Part shown: positions 12,160 through 24,720 of the stretch, in pieces
Position numbering within the stretch: the first letter of the stretch is position 1
Layout: the number at the start of each line of letters is the position of its first letter
Made by a program: the position numbers and the translations under genes
Assembly: GCA_034766995.1 (NCBI GenBank)
Contig: CM068315.1
Span: 41,462,818 to 41,526,817, forward strand
DNA from: Acanthacorydalis orientalis
Lineage: Eukaryota; Arthropoda; Insecta; Megaloptera; Corydalidae
DNA: 64,000 nt
Reading direction: 5' to 3'
The notes under the pieces: generated by a model
Seen by the model: only the letters and a program-made list of their open reading frames with translations
Told to the model about the DNA's origin: nothing
The model's database searches: none

Positions 12160-12840
12160 GAGGTTTAATCAAAAAATACTTGGACTAGTGTTGTAAAACT
12201 TTATTCACGAACAAAATATAGTAAATTAAATTGGCTTCCTTTGAAATATTCCCCTGCAGCAGAAACACATCATTGACAACATCTTTTCCAATTTTGGAAA
12301 CGCTTCTTGTAGGCTTTTTTTAAACTCTTTTAGATCAGCTTTGAATTTTTTTCTATCTCATTGTTCGTTTGAAAATGGTGTCTTTTTAACAAGATCTTTA
12401 GTTTTGGAAACAAAAAGAAGTCCTTCGGGATCAAATTAGGTGAATATGATGGTGAGTGATAAATGAGGGTGACTCTGTTATTCATCAAAAATTGCTAAAT
12501 CAGAAAGGAAGTGTGAGGGTGGGAGCGTTGTGATGCATGCTGTGATGATACAGTAATATGACTCATGCCTAAAATTTTGGCCAAATTATTTCAGCAAGAT
12601 TCATATGACATTTCTATTTGTTTTGCAATCGCTTTACAACAGTCAGTCGCCAATTGGCTTGGATAAGTTCAAAAACTTCGATAACCTTTTCATTAGTTTT
12701 GAAAGTTGAGACCTATTCGGTTTTTCATCATCATTGATTGAAGTTCTGCTTTTCTTAAGGTCTCTGAAACACTCAACATACATTCAAAGGTACATTTTTA
12801 AAACCAGTTTCTAATAGTTGAAATTTTTTTTTCGCTATTT
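12160..12840 (-). mobile_element. Mariner/Tc1-type transposase remnant, minus strand
   Basis: Read on the minus strand, the low-coordinate end decodes to a transposase C-terminus: FQNWKRC, a stop, then AAGEYFKG and a terminal stop. The W-K-R-x-x and G-E-Y-F-x-G pattern is typical of mariner-type elements. A candidate terminal sequence, GGTTTAATCAAAAAATACTT, lies near 12166. Frameshifts and stops show it is dead. Confidence 0.6.
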
Positions 12841-12849
12841 TTCTAAGTT

Positions 12850-14120
12850 TAAAAGAAAATTTTAAACAGATGCGCTGCTCTCCAATCAGTTCCATTATAA
12901 AAATCACTGAAATAAAGAAAATCTAATTGCGAAAACCACAATAATTGTCTAAGAAAGTAATTTTTCGATGAAAATTCACTGGAAGTCGAATTCGAACTGA
13001 TGGCCGCATTATAACATATCAATAATAGTATTTCCATCCACTTACTAAATATTGACCTGTGCTCACAGTTTAACAAAACCTACTAGGCAATAGTTTTATA
13101 TTTTTTATAAAAAAATCTCTACGCAAACAATAATGCCACGGATTTATGTAATAAGGTCACTAAGTGGAAATAAAATTTATTATTTAATAAATATAAAAAC
13201 ATATTTTTGATTCAAATACATTTTTAAACATGTTTGGGCCAGTTTGAACATGCTTAGAAGTTGGTAAATATCTGTAAATAGTATTTCTTTCTTTATGATG
13301 TCTCTCTATATCGTTTAATATAAATAATAATTGAAAATTTTAATATTTCTATAGGTGATTTGAAAGGAAAATGTCACATTATCTAATATACCAAATAAAA
13401 ATTAAAAAGACGAGTTTTGTGTCAGATTTTTTATGTGTACATGTTGTATCAATAAATAATGTTATTTAATTACAAAAATGTTTCGTCAAGATCACATTTG
13501 AATAACTTCTCTTGATAAATAATAATATTAATAAATTTTGTAGATATGATCGTTCTAAAAGAAAAAAAAAATTTTAATTCAAGTTTAAGGCTTTGGTTCT
13601 CATATATTTCACTTAAAACTTTAACTATGTATAAAGTATATATATATATACTTTATACATATTTATATTATAATATATAAATATCGAATTTCAGATAATT
13701 ATGTTTGATATTTAATCTTCAAACATCATTAAAATTAAAAATATAATATTATTCAACATAGACTGATTAAAAAGCCGGAAGTGTTAATGTATAGAAATTT
13801 TAAATTCGTTGGCTAGAGGTTTAATTTTGAAACGGTTATTTATTTATATACAAGTTTTATATAATTTATATGCAGTTTTCTTGTTTAAGTTCTCTACCTT
13901 TTTGGAATATAAAAAAATAAATGAAACTTTTATATACAAACACTTTCAAAAAGATGGAAAAAATTTAGAAATTGTATAAAAGTTTGAAAAAAAATTAAAT
14001 AAAGTATCAACTTTTATGTACAGAAAAGTCGATTTCTTTAAAACATTAAGTTTTATATATTCCTTAAGTCATATTTGTTCGTAAACTTGAAATGGATAAG
14101 AATTTTTGTTTCTGAAATGT
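12850..14120. other. AT-rich DNA downstream of the metallopeptidase gene
   Basis: No gene is seen. A perfect palindrome (TATGTATAAAGTATATA and its complement) spans about 13627-13662. The part next to 14121 should include the 3' untranslated region of the minus-strand gene. Confidence 0.6.
13839..13844 (-). terminator. Candidate AATAAA polyadenylation signal
   Basis: AATAAA on the minus strand, about 280 bp past the stop codon at 14121. It is the first such hexamer found downstream. In DNA this AT-rich it is only a candidate. Confidence 0.3.
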
Positions 14121-17100
14121 TCAAAAAATCCATGATTTGTAATTCGCAACAAACGGCATGGCATACGTCCATTTCGGAAACTTTCTTAAAAATTCATGAT
14201 ACTCATCGGTGAAGTAACGTTCTTGGTACATGTAATGACCAGTAACTGAGATATCAACGACTGGTTTATTCCAGTGCGGAGGCATTTCCAAATCTAACCA
14301 AAAACTCCACGCGGAGAAATCAACTCCATACGAATATGTTATGAAATAAACTGAACGATTTCTCCAAATCGCTTCCGTCGTTGGTGGTCTGTCAATTAAT
14401 GACCAATCTTTAAGAATAACTTCTTCTTTAGGCGATATTACTATATTCATATGATCAGGTGCTGAAAAAACATTCAGATAAAAAACAATCAGATAAATAA
14501 TAATATTGTCTTGTTTAATACTAGATATTTATTTCAATACTTACTTGTAATATTAAAATAAACTCTTCTGATATTTGATTTCATTTCTTTGACTTTTAAT
14601 AAAGATAAATTTGTAGTTTTTGTTATATTCGGCGGTTTGGCTTGAATCCAAACACTTTCCTGGCTGTAATTTTCAAATATTTATATTTTTTTAATCATCT
14701 GTTTAATGATAATAGTCTAGTAAAATATCTAAATTATGGTTCAGAGGTAACGATAAAAAGCAGATACAAAAAGAAATCAATATTCTTAATTATAAACAGT
14801 TATACAATACAATTCACATATATGCTTCTTAAAATGAAGTTAAAGTATATAGATATCTTCTTACATGTTGATATTATTTTGACAAATCAATTAATTTCGT
14901 TGTCGATGTCTTCATTTTCAGAGCACCAAGACACAAAAAATCTGATTTTTTTGTACTTTATCACTTTGAAGAAATTAATAATGATTTATGAAATATTTTC
15001 GTCCAGAAAAAATTGAAGAGTTGAAAAATTGAATACACATTTTGAGTTCATGACCAACACTCAGTGGTTATGTGTTAAATCGGAATCATAAACGATTGTT
15101 CAATGAAAGATGATGCATGTCAATGATCGATTAGAATTTATTATACATTGATAAACAGATTTTATGAAAAAATCTTATTGAAAGAGGTAGTTTAATTAAA
15201 AAAAATATTGCTTACCAGAGAGCAGATATTCGAGACTTGTAAACAGGAAGACCGCAATAAAGTTCGTCGGCGCAAGAAAGTCCTAGACACGTTGCATTGG
15301 CTACTTCAGGGACATATTCTTCTAAAATACGCGGTCCGTTTCGATCTAAATTCCATATAAAATATCCTGAGTCTATTTTATCAACTTCTTGTCTTTCGTT
15401 ATAAAATGTACGTTCCGTATGCTGAAATTTTTGTTATGTAAATATAAAGGTCCACTAAGAAATAAGTGTTATACTGTATTTTTTAAATGATATTTATATT
15501 AAAAAAATATGTTTTTATAAACTGTATAAAAATAAAAATACTTACATAAATTATATATCTTTGAACTGCTGGAGAACTTTCAGTCTCGCCGTATGGAAAA
15601 CCGAGTGGTGTAAGGGTGACGATAAACAGTGTAAACACAAAAACACCGAGTAATCCATAAATGGTAAAAAGAGGTTTACGCAAGAGTAATAGTAGTGGTA
15701 CCTGAAAAAAGTATTTTAATGTATATGATTTATAAATCAATCAGAGTTATTGATACTAACGAAACAACTTCCGATTAGAATACAAAAAGTGGCACTCATC
15801 AACCCGGCTAAAAGTTCTACGTTTTTACTGTTACCGACACGTCCAAGAATTGGTACTATTGTAGAGAATGTCAGTTCGGATTGATACATGTTGAATATCA
15901 TCGGGAATGTTATTGCGGCTAGATAAAGCCATAACCAGCCGTGTACTGAAAAATAAAAATCAAATCACTTGTTGAATTATATCCATAATTCATCAAATTT
16001 CATTCGTTGTGAGTTCATTTTTTCACATATATTTATTAAATTTCACAAATGAATTATTCATCTACCCTCTACCCCAAATTATAAAAACATTTTCTGATCA
16101 AAAATGTTAATAGTAGATTGATCGAAAAATAATTACGATTTATCACCTTCAAATTCACATACATATTTCTCAGCTAATAATTAACTTTTTTAATCGAAAA
16201 ATGTACCATTAGAATCGACACATTTTTGACAATTAATTACAAATTTATTTATTCCGGTGGTGTAATATACCGGAGTTCTAGAGTTGATAAAATTTCGAAA
16301 TACACTTTCAGCATCAGCTTGGTTATTGAAGATCTTACCCTGTAATAAATTATCGAAATACTTAAACAAGTGATAATCTGTTGGAAAGATGTCTGGTGAG
16401 TATGGTGGATTAGGCAATGTTTCATAGACCAATTCATTAAACTTTTGGAGAGTAAATCGTGCGACATGTGGTCGTGCATTGTTGTGCAGTAGAATTGAAC
16501 CTTTTCGATTGACCAGTGCGGGAACCAGACATTACAGTTCTTGGTCGATTTTGTCGATTTCTTGACAATAACTCTCAGCTGGAATAGTTTCACCAGGATT
16601 CAAAAAAATGAAGTGGATTATACCGAGCGCAGACCACCAAATAGTTTAACCATAATTTTATTTTGGTGTAATTTCGGTTTTGTGAAATGCTTTGGAGCTT
16701 CATTTCTTTTCAATCATTGTATAGACCGCTTTTTGTTGTCATAAAGAATTCCATTTTCGTCGCACGTTACAATACGATCGCGAAATGAATCGTTTCTGTT
16801 ACATAAAAGAAACATAGAACAATCTTAGTAAAGACGATTTTTTTTGGTTTTCGTTCAGTTCCTGCGGCATTCATTTATCAAGCTTTTTTGCTTTCCCTAG
16901 CTGTTTTAAGTGGTCTAGAAGTAGTCTTGGATGACTAACACCTAACTTTTGTGCAAACACTAGAATTTTTATGCGTGGTTATGATTCAACTAACGCCTTC
17001 AGTTGGTCATCATGAACTGAAGAAGAACGTCTGTGGGCTTCTTCATTTTCAAGGCTCTCGTACCTAGCATGGAAATTTTGGATGCACCATTATGCAGTAT

Positions 17101-20100
17101 GATGAACCGTTCCTTAACAGTGTACTCACACCAAAAGCATCGTCTAGTTTACGAGCAGTTTCTGTTGCTTTATTACCCGTTTTAAACTCGAACAAAAATT
17201 CCTCTTCTTTGGTTCTTTTCTATCTTTAATTCAATAGCCCAATTTGAACCAAAATTAATAATAAAATCACAGGCAATGTTATCAAATTACAGACAAAAAA
17301 AATGCATTTAAAATGGCATTAACATGAACACGGTGATATGACACTTTCATTGAAAACAGTAAAGGTTAGAATTCAGAAAACAAAAACCGTAATTATTTTC
17401 CTACCAACCTAATAACTGATTATTAATCATTTTTTCTGTATCATTTGTAAAACTTTGCAAAATTGTAATATGAAATGGATGATTTTTCCCTATACTTAAT
17501 GAAAATATTCATTTTTTTCTAAAGAGATACGTTCATGATATATGAACGAACATGATCATACATTCAAGATTTAACAATTTAAAGATCTTTGAAAGTATTT
17601 GTTAAATAAATGGTTGTTGGTGTTTTATATTTGTACTTGTGTTCGAGATGTTACGGTATTATTTTTTTAAATATTACAAGTTAATAATTTTGTATATAAA
17701 AACACAATGAAATGATTCAGTTATTGATTACTAAACATGAAAACATTTTAAAATCTTACATATAAGTACATACTTACATACTTATCAATGCTTTTTTATA
17801 AATTGGAATTATTACCTGAATGTTGAAGTCGTGAAACTGTTGATATGAGATGTGCAGTCGTACTGAACAGAACTACCAACATCATTAAGTAAGATGTACG
17901 CATTCCCAAACAAGTTGCAACAAGAAGCAATATTGTCCAAATCAGGGTTGTTGCGTATGTGTGTACTTGTACTTGCAGCCCAAGGCACAAATTATTCTAA
18001 AATATAGATATTTTCATTTATAAATATATTTAAACTTTTCTAATATTGTTTTCAATGTATATTTTTTATTTAGTACATAAAGAAAATAATTCTTATTTAC
18101 ATTTGATAAACGAATTGAAATTATAAAATAGTATAAATAGGTATGAAAATAAATAATTGATATTTAATATTTTTTTATTAAAGTTTTTAAAATGCATAAG
18201 AAGGGTTTTATTTTAACGTAAAATTTCCAATACAGATTTAATTGCGAATTTATAGTCATTACTCTACTTTTTACGAATGGCATTTCACTCTCATAAACCA
18301 CACAAAACATTCTGTTTCAAATGCTCAGAAATTAATCGTTATATTTATGTTCTTTGTCTTTTTGGATCATCTGGGTGTTTGTTATCAACTATTAGCCATT
18401 CATTCCATGATTTCAAACCATGCAATAATTATAAGCTTTGATATATTTATACGCTTTTCGATTATGCCATTTTCTGTGCTTCATCGTCCTCAAGATGACA
18501 GCGTTTTTATTGAAATGCACAAAAATAATAAAAATTATTAACAATTCATCATTGAACAGTTTGATTTAAAAGTATTTGTGATTTATGGAAAATAAAAATA
18601 AAAGTCAATATTAAATATTGTTTATTGTGGAATGGAAGGTAATTTAGGGTTAGGGGTGTAGCGAAAATTAAGACCATCAGTACCCAAAAAAAACAAAAAT
18701 TAAAAACTTCCAACTGAACACCTGAGTTTAAATTACCTCAGTTAAACATAAATGAATGCAATGTTCATTCGCATGAACGAACCCGAACCGAAACATAGTG
18801 TAGACAAACACTTAGCTGATTAAAAGAGTGAAAGGTTACAGGATAATTTTTTAATTAATTTAAAAATATTTTAACTCCACTCACCGGTTTCCATTGCAAT
18901 AAATGGAACAGAACGAGTGGAAGTGACATGCCGATTAAAGCTGGACAGAAGTACAATCCAAACACAAGCCAAGTTTTATAATACCAACTCAATGGACAGT
19001 GAAGATTATCTATGATAATTGCAAACACAATGCAGAGTCCTTCAGCGAACAACCAACCAAACAACTGGATAGCCACTGACAGAAGCAACTTCTTGTATAT
19101 ATCTAAAAGAGGTTTCTCTATTAAATAAAGAGTAGCACCACTTATTCATTTGTTCTATTCATAAGTACCTTTTCCCATATTCCGGATACAAAAAAATATT
19201 ACTACTAATGAGAATATAACGACTAGTGAGTTTAAAACGATGCCAGTCGTGGCTGTGTATTTGAAGATCGTTAGACCGAGTATATCGAAAAAGATCATTT
19301 TTCCTTTGGAATGTTTGGAAGGATCTTCGAGTTCTTCACCGTTTATTATACTTCTTGCCAAGGCGAGTGCGTTGTCGCCCATGTGTTGGACGGAACCGAT
19401 AGGCACTTTGTCAAACGTATCGAAACGTGTGTGGTAAACGTAACCGTTTCTTCGAATTGCCATGTCGACAGCTGTAAAAAATAAAGATGAAAAAAATATT
19501 TTTTATAAAATAGACGTTGAATTAAAGTAAAGAATTCTTTATAATCTGGTGTGTTTATTTACAAAGTACATTTAAAGAAATGAATAAAATTCTTAAAAAA
19601 ATATTTTTAATATTACAAATGTAAGACACTATTTGTAACGTTAAACAGCTCTAAAATGCCATTAAATTAACATTTATAATGAAATCTCTTTTAAGTGCTG
19701 TAAATTATTGAAATATTTTATTGATTTACTAGCTAAGGGTAAAATTTCTGCCAGTTTTTCTCGGTTTTTTATATAAAATATCAAAGAATGATATTAATAA
19801 TTTATGTTGATAATACTAAAGGGTATAAATTTCAACATCAAAGCTTCAAATAGCATTAAATTTGTGACTTATTTAGTTATTATTATTTACAGTTAAATAA
19901 TGCATGTGGATAAATTGTATACAATTTTCTATTATATCAATTTAAAATAATTAGGGGCACTGTAGAAACTTGTAGGAATATTGATAGTTTTTATAATAAA
20001 GTTGTGATTAACGAAAGGATATATCATGGTTGGTTTCATCCGGGTACTGAATTTTTCAAAGATATAAAGTACTTTAGATGAAATTTGAACATTGAAGAGA

Positions 20101-23100
20101 AAAAACTTATGAATTAAAAATTGGATTTAACAGTACACTTTCACTAAGAAGATCATTGTATTTGAATGGTCTTTAAGTTGAATACGTTAGTATGATATAA
20201 AATATTAGAAAAACTGTATGATAAGAAATTCGATTTACATATCATGAGATTAAGTAAAAAGTATGAATCGTTTTCTGAACGATTGTTAATCTATGAAGAA
20301 GTGAGAGTTGTGGACAATAGCGTTATAAAAGAAACGGTTTATATGCAAAAACTGATTAATAATAGTATTAATTTTGAAAAAAGATTTCCAAATAAGAAAA
20401 TTTTATTTTAAATTTTGTAAAATTGAAAAGTTATATATGTATTTGTATGCTATTAGCTTCATAAATACACTCAGTTACTCCTAATTTGAATCGTTAGACT
20501 AAGAAAGCTTATAGATAAACTAAAGAATAGAGATAAGAGTTAACTGATAGAAAATGTATAATCTTCTACCATGACTTTAGAAGGGACATTGTAGTAATGG
20601 AAACTTAACAAATTTTAAGTGATTTCGGATGGGAAGTTTTAGAGTATTTTCCATATTCTCCTGATCTTGTGCCTTCAGATTTTTCTTCTTAATTCTCCTA
20701 TATTTTCTGAAATGTATGTATATAAACGAAGACGAAATCAAACAAATCATTGATGAATTCGCTAGCAAAAAAGCTGAGAGAAGAATTCATCTTCAGAGAA
20801 ATTAAAAAACTAATAGAAATATAATATAGTTATACAAAATAATCGAGACTACATAACCAATTAGACATTAAATAAAAATACAAACAAGTTATTGCCGGAT
20901 CGATAATAAAAATTGAACAGAAGTTTTCATTTAGTAAGTATTTTCTCATTTGAATTATTTTTAAACTAAAAAATCGGCATTTAATAGAATTATTTTCTAT
21001 ATGAAAAACGATATAATACAGAAGAAGAATATCTAACTAAACATAAACGATAAAGTAGAAGAATAGAAAATGGTCAGTTGAATAAAAATCTATTCTATAT
21101 AAATCTATAAAAAAATATATTTTGTAATAATGTTTCGGTATAAAACTTACCAGGAACATGTCCAAAATCCCTGAATAATCTGAAATCAGTATCGGACGGA
21201 ATTTTACCGGTCTGGAAAACTTCTTCGAAAATGACTTGAGCGTGCGGGTGCGGCGCCGAGTTTGCATAATGTTTTAGTAACCATGGATGTTCAGGACCTG
21301 CTTGAAACATCACTTCACGACCACCGGCGCCTCCTGCTTCGAGATTGATTACTGCACGCACTTCTTTGAACCATGGATGTTGTGATATAAATCCATGCGC
21401 TGCTTGTAGTGGATTCTCTTCAGCTCCGTTAAAAAGAAACATAACGTTGTGTTTGAGGACTTCCGATGATACGGCAAGAACTCGAAGGATTTCGAGCATT
21501 ACGGCACAACTCATTGCGTCGTCACTGGCACCTTGGAAAAGTATTAACAATCATTTATTTAAAAAATGTTCTCAAAATTATGTGGGATTGTAATCTTTTT
21601 ATAATATTATGAAAGTTTATTTCTACTTATTAGTGAGTTATTATTACCGAAAAATAGCTTTTATTGAAGGAAAAAAATACAATTTCGAAATTACCTTCAC
21701 TAAACGGAACACTATCAAAATGGCAATTGAATAATAAAGTATGATTCGACATTATTCTTCTATCGCTGACTTTTGCAATAACATTATGTACGTTGTTATA
21801 CTTGTTAACTAATCCAACTGGCTTGAACTCCAGGAAATATTCTCCTGAAGCTAACTGCACGTCGAACGTAACATCATGAAACTCGTGTTCAACATTTATG
21901 ACAGAACGAATTTCGTCCGATAAGAATTCGACAGTAATTTCTTCATTTTGAACCGTTCCGACAACTCTCGGTCCAATGTTTGTTATGCCACGAAGGATTT
22001 TATAAGCTCGTTCTCCTATAAACGAATCAGGATAACTGGCCTGTAAGAAATATATATATATACATGATTATATTTTAAGTCGTATAGATATTTTTAAATA
22101 TGATTCGTTTATTCTAAAAATAAAACAATTTTTATCTTTTACAAATGAATTCTTTTCTCACTCTACAAACTATAAAAAAATTTTCGACGAAAATATTCAG
22201 TAATTGATCAGTTTCGATTGTATAATATCTTATGTGCATTTCGATGGCGATGCTATCCTCATCAAAACGCTTAACTTTTTTTATACCTTAAAAGAATAAC
22301 TTTTTTGGTGGTATAAACTTTCTTCGTCTTATTTGTATTCTAAATCATTTTATATTAAATAAATTCTGATCTGAATTTTGGAAATTTTTATTAATGTTGA
22401 CTGAAGCTGTTTGAAAATACATTACATATTTTAATTACATAATTTAAAATTCATTACCCGGATGAAACCAACCACCACCAAAAATATATTTATGTCCTTG
22501 AAACGGTATTGGACTCATAGTTTAGTAAAATTATTGTCGGTACAAATCTGGACAATGTAAAATGTCAACAGGACAATGTATCATGTGATAAATCTGCGGT
22601 CATAATTAAGGGGATTCAAGAAAATGGTGTGCAACTGTTAGATTGACCAGCACAATCTCGAGATCTGAACCCGATAGAGAACTTGTGTGGAATATTAAAG
22701 CGGAGGATATGAGAACACTCAATAACATCAAAAAACTCATTGAAAACTGTTATTGAGGAAGAATGGAAGAATATTACTAGTGATGTCACAGGATAGTTGC
22801 AAAAATACCGAAAAGAATCACTGCCATAATTAAAGTTAAGGAAGAGCCAACGAAATATTTAAATAAATGAATAAAATTGATTACCTTTAAAAACATATAA
22901 TTTTATTTTCACCCAACACAACCATATTTGAAAATAAGTGCGTAATTATGGGGTGCCTAATTTTTTTAACCATGTCTGTATTTAATATCTCTTAAAAATG
23001 TTATTTTTGATTTAAAACATAATTAATAATTTATTTCGATAAATATCAAAGCCATAAATTTAGTTTTGGGTCTAAAAATATAACAGTGTAAATAAAGAAT

Positions 23101-24720
23101 GGATTGAATATTAAATTTAAAATTTTCTGTTTGCAATTTTTCTAAACATACATAAGCCCATAAATAAGATTAATACCTATAAATCAACCCGATATAGTGC
23201 ATAAATTTTCTTGAGATAACATGCGAAAAGATTACATGTGTACAATGTACAAAAAAAATTATATAATTATATTTAATTTGTTAAATAGACAGTAGTAATT
23301 TTAAATTATTTTCAAATATCGTAAAAAGGATTATTTGAAAAATATTTCAGCAAATATTTTCTTACGCAACAAAAAAAGATAATATAACTTTGCTTTTTAA
23401 TATTTGACAAGTTTTAGGCAAATATTAATTAATGTACTCTCTGTTATCTTATCTAATATGGCCATTAAAAAATACAAGAAGGCAAATATACGTATTCGAT
23501 TTTTTTAAATTTGTAATATTTGTATCAACCAAATGTTTTCCAATGATGCTATTTGATTGACTCATATATAATCGTTAATGTGAATTCATTTTTATCATAT
23601 TTCTTCAAAAATATACATGCATAATTTAATCAGTTATGTTTAATAGTTTCATCAGATTTGTGTATTTATATATTAAGAAAATGATTCAGATCAAAATCAA
23701 TTTTTTTGGATACTTAAAAAAATGGATAAGATTTTTAATATAATATTATAGTGAAGAGTATTTGTTAATCTATGTGTTTGTAGTTCGTATGAAACGCAAA
23801 AACTACAATTATTGTACTAATTCTCATGCAATTTCTCCATATAATTAGTTTTGAGATTTAAATGGATACAGAGTAAAAAAAATACCAAGTAAAACACTAG
23901 ATTAAGCCATAAAACACTTCAATCGACGCGTTTTTAGAAATTTATAATTTTTAATTATTTGAAATTATGAAGAATATGATAAAAAACAGAAGTCAGAAAA
24001 ATCACGTTTTTTTCATTTGAAAACCTATAAAAATTATGACAATGAAAATTGAATTGAACAATATTTTTTTTCTAAAATTTCATCATTGGAAGAAAGCCTA
24101 TAAAAAATTTCGAGACTACGTTCAGGTACAAGATGTGATCGATGTGAAACCGTTATGTGCACACTTGACTGATTCAAAATTTTTCACACTCAACAGTAAT
24201 GTCATTTCTGTAAATTTTCAATTGTAATCACTTTTTCTGGATCCAATTACATGTTTACAATCAAGAGATTTATATTTTCTCGGATATGATCAACGATTTT
24301 CCACGGTATATCAGGTAGATGTGAAATTTCTAATGGCTAATCTGATTTAACATATTTTTTCTTGTAACAACAAATTTGCAATTTTTATTTTTTTTACCAT
24401 AAAAGAATATCCAAATAATCGAAAAATATTTGTTAAAAATTTTAGCACCCTTTCCCCATCCCCGGCTCCAAAGTGTTAAACATGTAACAATTAAATTAAT
24501 ATTTTTGAAAACATCTTACCTCTTCAGCGATGGTAATCGCTGTTGGTACTCTCCCATCCATGTAGAAAACCCATCCGTAGAGACATAAAGCGATTCCGAT
24601 AACAAGAATCGAACTCCAAACTGGCAAATGATATATTGATGGTTTATTTGATTTATCTTCATTGTCTTCATTACCCGATGAATTATCATCATAATATTCA
24701 GAAGTTCTGTTCACTGTCAT
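14121..24720 (-). CDS. ERMP1: ER metallopeptidase 1-like protein (M28 family)
   Basis: Eleven exons (minus strand): 24520-24720, 21695-22040, 21151-21531, 19169-19471, 18885-19102, 17816-17996, 15761-15945, 15546-15701, 15216-15421, 14545-14663, 14121-14461. All introns are GT-AG and the total of 2,637 nt closes in frame (878 residues). The start is the ATG at 24720. Residues 1-33 are acidic and cytosolic, followed by a signal-anchor span (about 34-53). The luminal M28 domain follows, with presumed zinc ligands H174 (CHFDSVP), D186 (GASDD), E221, E247 (NLEAGG) and H323 (YHTRFD), and catalytic E220 (NGAEE). Several membrane spans (first about 382-404) and a luminal C-terminal domain complete it. 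This is known family order, and human ERMP1 is of similar length. The family are ER-resident peptidases; vertebrate Felix-ina is needed for ovarian follicle organisation. All ligand residues are present, so activity is likely; the substrate is unknown. Confidence 0.92.
16040..17460. repeat. Fold-back repeat, copy 8, split by mariner C
   Basis: The left arm, 16040-16112 (TTTCACAAATGAATTATTC, CTGATCAAAAATGTTAATA), stops at the mariner. Family sequence resumes at 17413 (TAACTGATTATTAATCATTT). Removing the insertion and one TA restores the family order. Confidence 0.6.
16113..17412 (-). mobile_element. Mariner element C, near full length but dead
   Basis: It is a 1,300-bp element in intron 6 of the ERMP1-like gene, with inverted ends (GTAGATTGATCGAAAAATAA and the complement of CCGTAATTATTTTCCTACC) and TA on both sides. 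On the minus strand it decodes in shifted frames to a whole transposase: HTH region, [36 protein letters not shown], and a final [12 protein letters not shown] with stop. The family's central HDNARPH is HNNARPH here, so a catalytic Asp is lost. It is the likely parent type of derivatives A, E, F, G and H. Confidence 0.88.
18225..18600. repeat. Diverged fold-back repeat in intron 5
   Basis: It has weak landmarks: TTTCACTCTCATAAACCAC, then CTTCATCGTCCTCAAGATGA near 18480-18500, then ATTGAAATGCACAAAAATAA. A 99-codon frame over it is repeat-derived. Confidence 0.4.
20027..20050 (+). repeat. 24-bp inverted repeat, left copy
   Basis: GGTTGGTTTCATCCGGGTA lies within this block. Its inverse complement is at 22451-22474 with one mismatch over 24 bp. 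The two copies flank exons 2 and 3 of the ERMP1-like gene. Confidence 0.7.
20560..20830 (+). mobile_element. Mariner transposase C-terminal remnant
   Basis: In intron 3 the plus strand decodes, with stops, to [20 protein letters not shown] and then SDF, the third-Asp block of mariner transposases. Diverged C-terminal sequence follows ([14 protein letters not shown]). No ends are recognised. Confidence 0.6.
22130..22280. repeat. Fold-back repeat, left half only
   Basis: It lies about 100 bp from the acceptor of exon 2 of the ERMP1-like gene. TTTTACAAATGAATTCTTTT, CTCACTCTACAAACTATA, and TGCATTTCGATGGCGATGC followed by TATCC are clear. The right arm is absent. Confidence 0.6.
22451..22474 (-). 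repeat. 24-bp inverted repeat, right copy
   Basis: It is the partner of 20027-20050 (TACCCGGATGAAACCAACC inside). It lies just before the Tc1-like remnant in intron 1, so both copies may be old transposon sequence. Confidence 0.7.
22520..22980 (+). mobile_element. Tc1-like transposase C-terminal remnant
   Basis: In intron 1 of the ERMP1-like gene. The plus strand decodes to QQDN (second catalytic Asp), then [13 protein letters not shown] (third catalytic Glu), then IEEEWKNI, with stops. The right end (AATTTTTTTAACCATGTCTG) is a typical Tc1-like terminal repeat read outward. The N-terminal part and left end are missing. Confidence 0.8.
24331..24485. repeat. Dispersed repeat shared with 51605-51750
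   Basis: Both copies run from AATGGCTAAT, through ATATTTTTTCTTRTAAC, to TTTAGCACYCTTTCCC and a CCCCGGCTCC/CCCGGCTTCA block ending GTTAA. The family is unknown. Confidence 0.5.

Noticed and set aside
14642..15016. 124-codon plus-strand frame
   Set aside because: It lies across an exon and introns of the minus-strand ERMP1-like gene and has AT-rich composition and no domain.
21345..21593. Plus-strand frame antisense to exon 3 of the ERMP1-like gene
   Set aside because: Shadow of the coding exon.
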